Source of the DNA: an uncultured Spartobacteria bacterium
Lineage (GTDB): Bacteria; Verrucomicrobiota; Verrucomicrobiia; Chthoniobacterales; Chthoniobacteraceae
Assembly: GCA_903928175.1 (NCBI GenBank)
Contig: CAIYQA010000320.1
Coordinates: 1 to 33,263, forward strand
Reading direction: 5' to 3'
DNA length: 33,263 bases
How positions within the stretch are numbered: position 1 is the stretch's first letter; each line of letters begins with the position of its first letter. This document shows positions 20,528 to 28,515 of this stretch, in pieces. The translations under genes and the position numbers were made by a program. Under the pieces are notes generated by a model. That model did no database searches, had not been told where the DNA came from, and saw only the letters and a program-made list of their open reading frames with translations.

Positions 20528-22180
20528 TTACGCGGCGGTGCCCAAAATCGCGGCCAGATCCTTCTCCGGCGTGTCAATGGGCATAAGGTTGAATTTCTCC
20601 ACCAATACGCCCAGCACCGTCGGCGTGATGAATGCGGGCAGGGTTGGCCCGAGTCGGATGTTCTTGATGCCGAGAAAGAGCAGCGTGAGCAGAATCGCCA
20701 CGGCTTTTTGCTCATACCAAGAGAGTATCATCGAGAGCGGCAGTTCGTTGACGCCGCATTTGAAGGCGTTTGCGAGAGCCACCGCGACTTGGATCGCGGA
20801 ATAGGCATCGTTGCACTGGCCCATGTCCAGCAGGCGCGGAATGCCGCCGATGTCTCCGAAATCGAGTTTGTTAAACCGATATTTTCCGCACGCCAAGGTT
20901 AGTATCACGCAGTCATCCGGCACGGATTCGGCAAACTCGGTGTAATAATCTCGCCCCACTTTTGCGCCGTCGCATCCGCCCACAAGGAAGAAGTGCTTGA
21001 TCGCGCCGCTTTTCACTGCCTCGACGATTTTATCCGCCACGCCCAGCACGGCGTTGTGGCCGAATCCCGTCAGGATGGTTTTCTCCGATCCGTCCTCGGC
21101 GAATCCCGGCGAGGAGAGGGCTGCCTCGATGACGGGCGCAAAGTTGCCGTCGCTAATATGACGGACGCCGGGCCAACCGACATGGCCGGCGGAAAAAATC
21201 CGCTCCTTGTAGTTGGGCTGCGGTTCCTGAATGCAATTGGTCGTCATCAGGATAGCCCCTGGAAACCGCGCGAACTCCACTTTCTGATCCTGCCAGGCCC
21301 CGCCGTAGTTGCCCGCGAGATGTTTGAAGGCTTTGAGTTTCGGGTAGCCGTGGGCGGGCAGCATTTCGCCGTGGGTATAGATATTGATGCCCATTCCCTC
21401 AGTTTGCTGGAGCAAGTTTTCCAAGTCCTTCAGATCGTGGCCGGAGACGAGGATCGCTTTGCCCTTGATCGGCTCAACGCGCACGGAAACCGGCACGGGA
21501 TGCCCGTAGGTGGCCGTGTGGACCAGATCCAGCATTTCCATGATCTTGAGATTGATTTCGCCACACCGCATCGAGAGTGCAAAGAGCCCGTCCACGCTCG
21601 GCTGTTCCTCAGCGATATAGCTCAACGCCTCGCTGAAGTAAGCATACACCTCGTCGGATTCCTGGCCGAGAATCATCGCGTGATCCGCGTAGGCCGCCGC
21701 GCCTTTGATTCCATAGAGGAGCAACTCCTGGAGTCCGCTGATGTCCGGTCCGAATTGGTCGCAGCGGGAGAGCACCGAGACCACCTCGCCTTGTTTTACC
21801 AGGCCGGGAAGCGTCTCCTCCGGCGACCAAGTTGCGGGGCCACGCAGCACCTCTGGGGATTGTCCCGCTTCCTTCGCCGCCCGTTCGTAGAGATTCCTCG
21901 CAACATCGCGAACGGCGGCTCCGCGTCGAATCACTTTCTCGATTGCCGGGGCATCGAAATTGACATTGGTGACGGTTATAAAAAGGGCTTCGAGAATGAA
22001 GCGGTCGATGGCGCGATCTCTTGCGCCCAGGCGGTGCGCGCGATGGGCATATTGCGCAACGCCCTTGGCCGCATGAACCAGCAGGTCTTGCAGAATGGCG
22101 GTCTCATCGTCCTTGCCGCAGACGGCGAACGTGTTGCAGCCGGTTCCTTTGGAAGTTTGCTCACATTGAAAACAGAACAT
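20528..22180 (-). CDS. hcp: hydroxylamine reductase / hybrid cluster protein
   Basis: ORF 20528..22354, start at 22180 (MFCFQCEQTSKGTGCNTFAVCGK); C-x2-C-x8-C-x5-C N-terminal motif, LTLACGKYRFNKLDFGDIGGIPRLLDMGQCNDAYSA. Confidence 0.95.
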   Translation of the reverse strand: MFCFQCEQTSKGTGCNTFAVCGKDDETAILQDLLVHAAKGVAQYAHRAHRLGARDRAIDRFILEALFITVTNVNFDAPAIEKVIRRGAAVRDVARNLYERAAKEAGQSPEVLRGPATWSPEETLPGLVKQGEVVSVLSRCDQFGPDISGLQELLLYGIKGAAAYADHAMILGQESDEVYAYFSEALSYIAEEQPSVDGLFALSMRCGEINLKIMEMLDLVHTATYGHPVPVSVRVEPIKGKAILVSGHDLKDLENLLQQTEGMGINIYTHGEMLPAHGYPKLKAFKHLAGNYGGAWQDQKVEFARFPGAILMTTNCIQEPQPNYKERIFSAGHVGWPGVRHISDGNFAPVIEAALSSPGFAEDGSEKTILTGFGHNAVLGVADKIVEAVKSGAIKHFFLVGGCDGAKVGRDYYTEFAESVPDDCVILTLACGKYRFNKLDFGDIGGIPRLLDMGQCNDAYSAIQVAVALANAFKCGVNELPLSMILSWYEQKAVAILLTLLFLGIKNIRLGPTLPAFITPTVLGVLVEKFNLMPIDTPEKDLAAILGTAA

Positions 22181-22273
22181 AGTGCTTGGATATTTTGGGA
22201 ATGGGTTGATCGTCCAGGCAGCAATTGACCGCCTGACTCCGAGAACGACTACCTTGCGTGCGAGCGCCCCGCA

Positions 22274-22287
22274 TTGATCCGCGTCAA
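22274..22287. promoter_or_regulatory. FNR/DNR-type box TTGATCCGCGTCAA, hcp-proximal
   Basis: TTGAT-N4-GTCAA, one position off the perfect palindrome; about 94 bp upstream of the hcp start. Confidence 0.7.
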
Positions 22288-22340
22288 TGTTTTTGGAAAA
22301 ACCCCATCGGATCGTTTCGCGGCGCAAATCCGCAGAATGC

Positions 22341-22354
22341 TTGATCCTCATCAA
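22341..22354. promoter_or_regulatory. FNR/DNR-type box TTGATCCTCATCAA, DUF2249/qnor-proximal
   Basis: Perfect TTGAT-N4-ATCAA palindrome; a TAATGT candidate -10 at 22377-22382 would put the box centre near -41.5. Confidence 0.75.
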
Positions 22355-22422
22355 GGAACTCAGCTTGCGTTTGAACTAATGTTGGTGAACATCCTACCAA
22401 CAAATCAACCATCCATAACACC

Positions 22423-22713
22423 ATGAGCTTTCCTGAAATTCCCAAATCCAAAACCCTCGACGTCCGCCAAATCCCGTGCTCGGACAAGCACCGCCAAATT
22501 TTTGAACGCTGGAATGATATTGCGCCGGGCGATTTCTTCGTTCTGTGGAACAGGCGTGACCCGATTCCGCTCCTGCGCCATTTTGAAGCGGCGCTTGCGG
22601 GCTGTTTTACCTGGGAATACCTGCAAAACGAACCGGACTCCTGCCGGATCAAAATCTCCAAACTCCAGGTAACGTCAGAAGTCACTGACTACCCGACCTG
22701 CCACGGTCACTGA
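22423..22713 (+). CDS. DUF2249 domain-containing protein
   Basis: 96 aa; LDVRQIPCSDKHRQIFERWNDIAPGDFFVLWNRRDPIPLLRHFEAALAGCFTWEYLQ. Confidence 0.85.
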   Translation: MSFPEIPKSKTLDVRQIPCSDKHRQIFERWNDIAPGDFFVLWNRRDPIPLLRHFEAALAGCFTWEYLQNEPDSCRIKISKLQVTSEVTDYPTCHGH

Positions 22714-22775
22714 GGCAGCCCCCATCCGTAGCACCCGCCAGAAGCGATTGATCTCTGATTCAAGTCATCGCTTCC

Positions 22776-25091
22776 ATGAACTCAATAACACCCCCTTCGG
22801 GTCAGCAATCCCCTTCGCAGCGCCCCCTGCTGGTATCCCGGCACTGGGTTCAGGCGGCGATCCTTATCTTTCTCTTCGGGTTCTTCGTGCTCGGGTTCCT
22901 AGCCTATCGCACCTATACGAGCCAGGCACCAATTCCCAGCAAAACGGTCGATCCGCAAGGCGCAGTGGTGTTTACGCGAGCCGATGTCATGGGCGGCCAA
23001 CAGGTGTTTTTGCGCAATGGGCTGATGGAATACGGCTCGATCTTCGGTCACGGCGCATACCTTGGCCCCGATTACACCGCCGATTGTTTGCGGCGCTGGG
23101 CGTTGGCGGTGTTGGAGTCCAAGGGCGGCGCAATCGCGGATAAGGCGCGCGCGGAAACCTTACGGGAATTCAAGACGAACCGATTCGATCCAACTACCGA
23201 CACGCTGAGTTTTTCCAGCGCTCAGGCGAAGGCATTCAACGATCTGAAGGTCTATTACGGCAAATTTTTCGGTGAACCGACCTCCCGGTTCGGGCTTCGA
23301 CCCAAAGCGATTTCCGATAAGCAAGACATCCAGCAGCTTAGCGCCTTCTTCTGCTGGGCCGCCTGGGTGACCACCGCACAGCGACCCGGCGAGGACTATT
23401 CCTACACCAACAACTGGCCGCCGGAACCGCTGGTGGGCAATGCGGCAACCGGCGACGCGGTGGTATGGAGCGTCCTTTCGCTGATTGCCCTGTTGGGTGG
23501 AATAGGCCTGCTCTTCGCCGCCTTTGGGCGTTGGGATTTCCTCGGCTGGCATAGCCGCGAGCGCGAGAGTCTTGCCTTCAGGGCGCCGGATTCGGTGGCG
23601 CTGACTCCCAGCCAACGGGCCTGTGCCTGGTTCTTCCTGGTCATGGTTGCCTTGTTTCTTATTCAAACGATGGTGGGCGGGGCCTCCCAGCATTATCGGG
23701 CCGAACTCTCCAACTTCTTCGGGATCGACCTTGCGCGGTGGTTGCCTTTCAACCTTGCCCGCACCTGGCATTTGCAGCTTGCCATTTTCTGGGTTGCCAC
23801 CTCGTTTCTTGCGGCAGGAATTTTTCTCGCGCCGATGATTTCAGGGAGGGAACCCAAAGGCCAACATTGGCTCGCTTACGGACTTCTTGGGGCACTCGCC
23901 TTGGTCGTGTTTGGGAGCATGGCGGGCGAGTTTGCCGGAATTCACGGCTTATTTCGTCAGAACTGGGAATGGTTCGGCGCCCAAGGGTTTGAATACCTCG
24001 ATCTGGGCCGGTTCTGGCAGGTATTGCTGATTGTAGGGCTATTCTTCTGGGTGGTGATTCTCTATCGCGGATTGCGCGGACACCTTGCGGGCGAGAACAA
24101 GGGCAACATGCCGTGGCTCTTCTTTTTCTCGGCGCTCTCGATTCCTGCTTTCTACGCTGTGGGCCTCCTGGCTCGGCCCTCGGTGCATTTCACCACCACC
24201 GATTTCTGGCGGTTCTGGGTCGTTCATCTTTGGGTGGAGGATTTTCTGGAACTCTTCACCACCATCATGGTGGCCTACCTCTTCGTGCTGCTCGGCGTGG
24301 TGCGCGAACGCGTAGCCCTGACGGTCATCTACCTCGACATCGTGCTCTATTCGGCGGGCGGTGTCATTGGAACCATGCACCACGTCTATTTCTCAGGCGA
24401 ACCCGCTATCCACATGGCCCTCGGGGCCTTTTTCTCTGCGGCGGAAGTCATACCGCTCACATTTTTGACCGTTGAAGCGTGGCGTTTCCTGCAACTCGGC
24501 TCGGTGCAACAAGCGAAGTCGGGCGCTCCCTTTCCCCATTTTTGGGCGGTGATGTTCCTGGTTGCGGTCGGCTTTTGGAACTTCCTGGGCGCAGGCATCT
24601 TTGGCTTTTTGATCAACCTGCCCATCGTCTCCTACTACGAGATCGGCACTGCTTTGACGGCAAACCACGCCCACGCTGCCATGATGGGCGTGTATGGCAT
24701 GCTCTCGGTCGGACTGTCACTCTTTTGCCTGCGTTATATGATCCCCGAAGCGCGGTGGTCGGATCGCGCCGCCAAACTCAGTTTCTGGTCGCTCAACATC
24801 GGACTTTTCTGGATGGTCTTTGTCACGCTGTTCCCGCTGGGCATCCTCCAACTCTACACCTCCGTCAACGAAGGATACTTTGAGGCCCGCAGCCTCAAAA
24901 ATATCACGAGCGGAACCAACGCGCTTCTGGAATGGATGCGGTTACCAGGCGACGTGGTGTTCATCCTGGGGGGCGTAATTCCGATTCTATACCTTTGCTG
25001 GCTTGGCGTGCGCTACATGAGACCGTACGTCCATGAGGAAGAACCTCGGCCTGCCCTGTTCACAGAAATCAGTGAAGACGAAAAAATGTAA
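22776..25091 (+). CDS. norB: nitric oxide reductase, single-subunit quinol-dependent type (qNOR)
   Basis: 771 aa; N-terminal extension lacking CxxCH (MEYGSIFGHGAYLGPDYTADCLRRW) and NorB core (RTWHLQLAIFWVATSFLAAGIFLAP, HHVYFSGEPAIHMALGAFFSAAEVIPLTFL, NHAHAAMMGVYGML). Confidence 0.94.
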   Translation: MNSITPPSGQQSPSQRPLLVSRHWVQAAILIFLFGFFVLGFLAYRTYTSQAPIPSKTVDPQGAVVFTRADVMGGQQVFLRNGLMEYGSIFGHGAYLGPDYTADCLRRWALAVLESKGGAIADKARAETLREFKTNRFDPTTDTLSFSSAQAKAFNDLKVYYGKFFGEPTSRFGLRPKAISDKQDIQQLSAFFCWAAWVTTAQRPGEDYSYTNNWPPEPLVGNAATGDAVVWSVLSLIALLGGIGLLFAAFGRWDFLGWHSRERESLAFRAPDSVALTPSQRACAWFFLVMVALFLIQTMVGGASQHYRAELSNFFGIDLARWLPFNLARTWHLQLAIFWVATSFLAAGIFLAPMISGREPKGQHWLAYGLLGALALVVFGSMAGEFAGIHGLFRQNWEWFGAQGFEYLDLGRFWQVLLIVGLFFWVVILYRGLRGHLAGENKGNMPWLFFFSALSIPAFYAVGLLARPSVHFTTTDFWRFWVVHLWVEDFLELFTTIMVAYLFVLLGVVRERVALTVIYLDIVLYSAGGVIGTMHHVYFSGEPAIHMALGAFFSAAEVIPLTFLTVEAWRFLQLGSVQQAKSGAPFPHFWAVMFLVAVGFWNFLGAGIFGFLINLPIVSYYEIGTALTANHAHAAMMGVYGMLSVGLSLFCLRYMIPEARWSDRAAKLSFWSLNIGLFWMVFVTLFPLGILQLYTSVNEGYFEARSLKNITSGTNALLEWMRLPGDVVFILGGVIPILYLCWLGVRYMRPYVHEEEPRPALFTEISEDEKM

Positions 25092-25202
25092 CTATCGGGA
25101 CATGTCGCGTTCGCAACAGGAATCGAATTGTGAAACCTCTCGGCGGAAACTGCGGCTGGCGCTTGTCAACATTTTGCGTGAAGCTCACAAAGCTTCCAAA
25201 AT

Positions 25203-25673
25203 ATGACAAGCGTTCAAAAGCGATTGCAACGTGAGCGGATTACCATCCAACTCATGATCGGAATTTACTGCCGGGGTCGGCATTTGGAGGTGGAATCCCT
25301 CTGCGCTTCCTGTCAGCAACTAGCCGATTACGCGATGCAGCGCGTCGATAGATGCCGGTTCCAGAAAGCCAAACCCACCTGTGCCAAGTGCCCAATCCAT
25401 TGCTATAATCCGGCCATGCGAGAGCAGGTGCGAGAGGTGATGCGTTATGCAGGGCCGCGAATGATGCTACATCACCCCTTACTCGCCATTTTGCACGCAC
25501 TGGATGGATGGCGCACCCGTAATCCGCAAGTCATCGCCGCCAGCGTAAAGCCCGCTCACCTTGAGCAACAACGCGATTCCTTCGGGTCAGTAAGCGCCCA
25601 GGAAAAATGCCACCTGCAAATAGTCTCGCTCGTTCATAGGTTCAGAATGCCGCAAAAGGCATCGAACCCGTGA
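25203..25673 (+). CDS. nitrous oxide-stimulated promoter family protein (YgbA_NO)
   Basis: 156 aa; RERITIQLMIGIYCRGRH...LCASCQQLADYAMQRVDRCRFQKAKPTCAKCPIHCYNPAMREQVREVMRYAGPRMMLHHPLLAILH. Confidence 0.9.
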   Translation: MTSVQKRLQRERITIQLMIGIYCRGRHLEVESLCASCQQLADYAMQRVDRCRFQKAKPTCAKCPIHCYNPAMREQVREVMRYAGPRMMLHHPLLAILHALDGWRTRNPQVIAASVKPAHLEQQRDSFGSVSAQEKCHLQIVSLVHRFRMPQKASNP

Positions 25674-25732
25674 GTTAAACGCGGGGCAGAAACCGTTAAA
25701 AAACCATTAACACCTTGGGGAAACTCTTCGAT

Positions 25733-25864
25733 TTATTCGGGACATTGCCCTGCCAGATAGGCGAGAGCCGCGAGCGCAGCCTGAATCTTGGTCAGGTTCG
25801 CAGTTCCGAGAGCGGCGTTGATCTGGTCAGTGCTCACCTGTTTCCAATGTAATAGGCCACTGGG
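25733..25864 (-). pseudogene. short C-terminal remnant of an unidentified protein
   Basis: Reverse-strand open segment ...PSGLLHWKQVSTDQINAALGTANLTKIQAALAALAYLAGQCPE*; upstream reading interrupted by a stop in this frame. Confidence 0.3.
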
Positions 25865-26044
25865 AACCGAGGCCGGATGTCACTGCCGATGGAGTAGATC
25901 GCTACTTTGGATCTACCCCTGGTGAGCAACATCGAGAACTTGTCCTGTTTTCGGCCATAAATCTGGTAGCAAATGGTAGCAGACAAGTCAGAACAACTCA
26001 CGCCAACTCAGCATAACGTTTTTTTGCAGGCATTGCCGTCTGGC

Positions 26045-26151
26045 CCTTTATTCATACGGTTTCCAGAGTAAATTTGCCAGAAAATCATTTTCAATCATCT
26101 CGGGTTCGAGCCCCGTAGACTCCGCCACTTTGCAAATCTCTGCAAAGTGGC
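26045..26151 (+). repeat. att-like module A: 57-nt conserved leader, tRNA T-arm/acceptor-like 26-mer, hairpin
   Basis: CCTTTA..CGGTTTCCAGAGTAAATT... then GGGTTCGAGCCCCGTAGACTCCGCCA (26102-26127) then GCCACTTTGCA-AATCTC-TGCAAAGTGGC; same layout as module B at 32071. Confidence 0.75.
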
Positions 26152-26299
26152 TTCATTACAAGCCTCCAGCCTAATAACAGGCTTCAATAAAGCTGGTGAA
26201 CTTTCAATTTTCTGTCCAGTTTCGGTTTCAAGCGCGATCTTCGGGATCCAGTCGGGTTGGGGCTTGATTCGGATATTTCGCACATCAATATGCCCCTAG

Positions 26300-26677
26300 A
26301 TGACACTCGAGCATAAAAAACCACCGGGGCGAAAAAAATACCAGTCCGCAAAAGCCCTGGATCCAACAAATGATTTCTGGGCGAACATCGATGTCAATAC
26401 TTTCGGCATATGGGCGAACCATCCGCTACGTACATTGGCGACAAAAGTCGCCACAATACGGTTGCAACAGGACTCCGACAAGACCGGGGGCACAACTAAA
26501 TCACGCGAATGGTTGCGAATCAAAATCGAGGAATTGAAAAAAGAAATGGGTATCCAAATGACCGAGATGGCTCTGCAGGGTAGGGTTCTTTACGACCAGA
26601 GCCAAACCAATACGGGGTGGCTTGTAATCCCACTCGACGGCTCGGGCGGCAGGACTCCACAGCGCGCCAAAACATAA
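26300..26677 (+). CDS. hypothetical protein
   Basis: 125-aa ATG ORF in the accessory region with no competing recognizable gene; composition plausible but no family recognized. Confidence 0.35.
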   Translation: MTLEHKKPPGRKKYQSAKALDPTNDFWANIDVNTFGIWANHPLRTLATKVATIRLQQDSDKTGGTTKSREWLRIKIEELKKEMGIQMTEMALQGRVLYDQSQTNTGWLVIPLDGSGGRTPQRAKT

Positions 26678-27478
26678 ACCAAGTGCGAGAACGTGAATGC
26701 GAAGGGAGTGCTGAGGTTCCTTTTTATTCGATGAGTCCATTCTGATGAAGCTGACGATTTTTCGAGAGGCACTCCTGCGGTTTTTCCATTTGCCGCAAGG
26801 TGTTATCGGATGCTTCTCTCCCTGTCGAACAGAAGAGCACTCATGATGCCTGATTCGCACATCAGGGAAACTCTGATCCCTGGCTTGTTGCAACGGTTTT
26901 CATGTTCTGATGTGATGATCGGGAAAATTGGACGGGGGGACCCATCAACGCATCTCCTCCAATCTCCTTTTAAACAGGGTTCCCAAAATCGGGCATATTG
27001 CGATAAGCCACCCGATTTCCAACCGATAGTATTCATCACTTTCTCCCGTCAGCGGAAAAAACGGGGATAACTTGGTGTTCGCTTGCCGTTTATTTTCAGG
27101 TCAAAAAGAGTGATCCGAGCACATTGGAAAACTCAACCATCAAAGTGACAAGTAATGGCCCCATGTATGGGCGTGAGGTTGGAGTTCAGAGAGCATGGTC
27201 AATTCGCCCATCCCTCGCCGCCCCATCGGTTATATCTTGCTGGGGTCGCCTTGATCTGGCAGGGTCGAACCATCGACATCGGATACGATTGCCATTCTTT
27301 TGCGTTAGTTTTTCTTCAACAACGCTCACAGGGGAGAGAGGTCCACGTCGACGAAGATCGTTACTACAAGGAAAACACAGTGAAAATATTATTGCGAGTC
27401 TCAAACGAAACGCCTCAGCATTAGGCACCTAATTTACCCACCTAACAGAGTAATCTCTCAACTGTTTCTTGAAAGCCA

Positions 27479-27784
27479 ATGAAGAAGTCGCTATTCCTTA
27501 CAATCCTGTCGTTGTCAATTTTCGCGGTCGCGTTTCTAGGTGAAGCCGTCATTAGTGTCAGTTTTGAAAGTTCAGATGGTTTGTGGAGCGATTCCACATG
27601 TCCGTTGAAAGGACGCGGTTTTCGCATAGTATTAGCCGATTTCGAGAAATACCGCATGATGGCAAATAATCCGAATGTAACTTTGGTCAGAACCACTCGT
27701 GCCCCATTCTGGTTCGTTCAGAACAATCCAGAATGGAACGTTCCATACGCACCACCCTCTGGATATGCCAAGCCGCGGTTTTGA
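27479..27784 (+). CDS. hypothetical small protein with N-terminal signal/TM segment
   Basis: 101 aa starting MKKSLFLTILSLSIFAVAFLGEAVISV, a good signal-peptide-like start; no family recognized. Confidence 0.45.
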   Translation: MKKSLFLTILSLSIFAVAFLGEAVISVSFESSDGLWSDSTCPLKGRGFRIVLADFEKYRMMANNPNVTLVRTTRAPFWFVQNNPEWNVPYAPPSGYAKPRF

Positions 27785-28020
27785 GCATTTTGCATAAGTG
27801 AATGCAAACGCCTCGCGTCTCGATTTGCCTCAATTTGTCATTTATCTGAGAGACCGAGAAAAAGAATCAAATTTTTGATTTTCGTTGGCGGGAATCGTTG
27901 ATCTTGGCTCGGTGGAAATCCGGCTGCTTTTTGCTGCCATTCGACGAGTTGGGGAATCTTACCTCCTCAATTTCATCAGGGAAACCCTGCCTTACAATAA
28001 GTCCTACGCTGCCGCATCTG

Positions 28021-28089
28021 GATTATGCCGCGCAGATGGTTGCATCCGCTATGGATGCTGCGGCATCGGCGCAGCATAGTGGCATAATC
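28021..28089. repeat. complex imperfect palindrome at the 3' end of the tyrosine recombinase remnant; probable mobile-element terminus
   Basis: GATTATGCC (28021-28029)/GGCATAATC (28081-28089), nested GCATCC (28042-28047)/GGATGC (28053-28058) and ATGCTGC (28055-28061)/GCAGCAT (28071-28077). Confidence 0.7.
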
Positions 28090-28387
28090 AGAGGGCTGCC
28101 AGGAAGGCGAGCAACTCGTCGTTCGGACGATAGCGGCCTACGGGAATGGCGACGGGCTGGGTTTTGGCCAGAGCTTGTTCCTTTACCTGGATGTCAGCGT
28201 GGATGTACATTTGCGTGGTTTCCACGGATTCATGGCCCAACCAAAGCGCAATCACCGTGAGATTCACTCCTTTCTGGATCTGCATGGCTGCGCTATGGCG
28301 AAGCACATGTGGGGTAATAACCTCTGGCTTGCCCCATGTCCCCCTCGCAGAACGCTCACCAACAACGTAGCCCACTTGGGAGAGCAA
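28088..28387 (-). pseudogene. C-terminal fragment of a tyrosine recombinase (RIT-element-like)
   Basis: ITPHVLRHSAAMQIQKGVNLTVIALWLGHESVETTQMYIHAD: HxLRH, LGH and catalytic Tyr present; in-frame TGA shortly upstream removes the N-terminal part. Confidence 0.8.
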
Positions 28388-28515
28388 CCACGAAAGCGGA
28401 CTTCAATCAGCTCCAGATGCTCTGCGTGCTTTAGAATGAAAAATGCCGATTGGTGAAAATCCCGGTAGGCGATCCACCGACAATCGCCCGATCTACACTG
28501 CTGCTCCTCAAGAAG

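Noticed and set aside
20993-22228. 411-aa plus-strand ORF
   Set aside because: Antisense to hcp, whose protein sequence is strongly recognizable; no own motifs.
22748-22763. FNR-like box upstream of norB (TTGATCTCTGATTCAA)
   Set aside because: The TTGA and TCAA halves are 8 nt apart instead of 6, so it does not fit the TTGAT-N4-ATCAA geometry.
26102-26127. A complete tRNA gene at the T-arm/CCA-like 26-mer (also 32128-32153)
   Set aside because: Only the T-loop/acceptor-like 3' end is visible; no D-arm, anticodon arm or matching 5' acceptor strand upstream of either copy.
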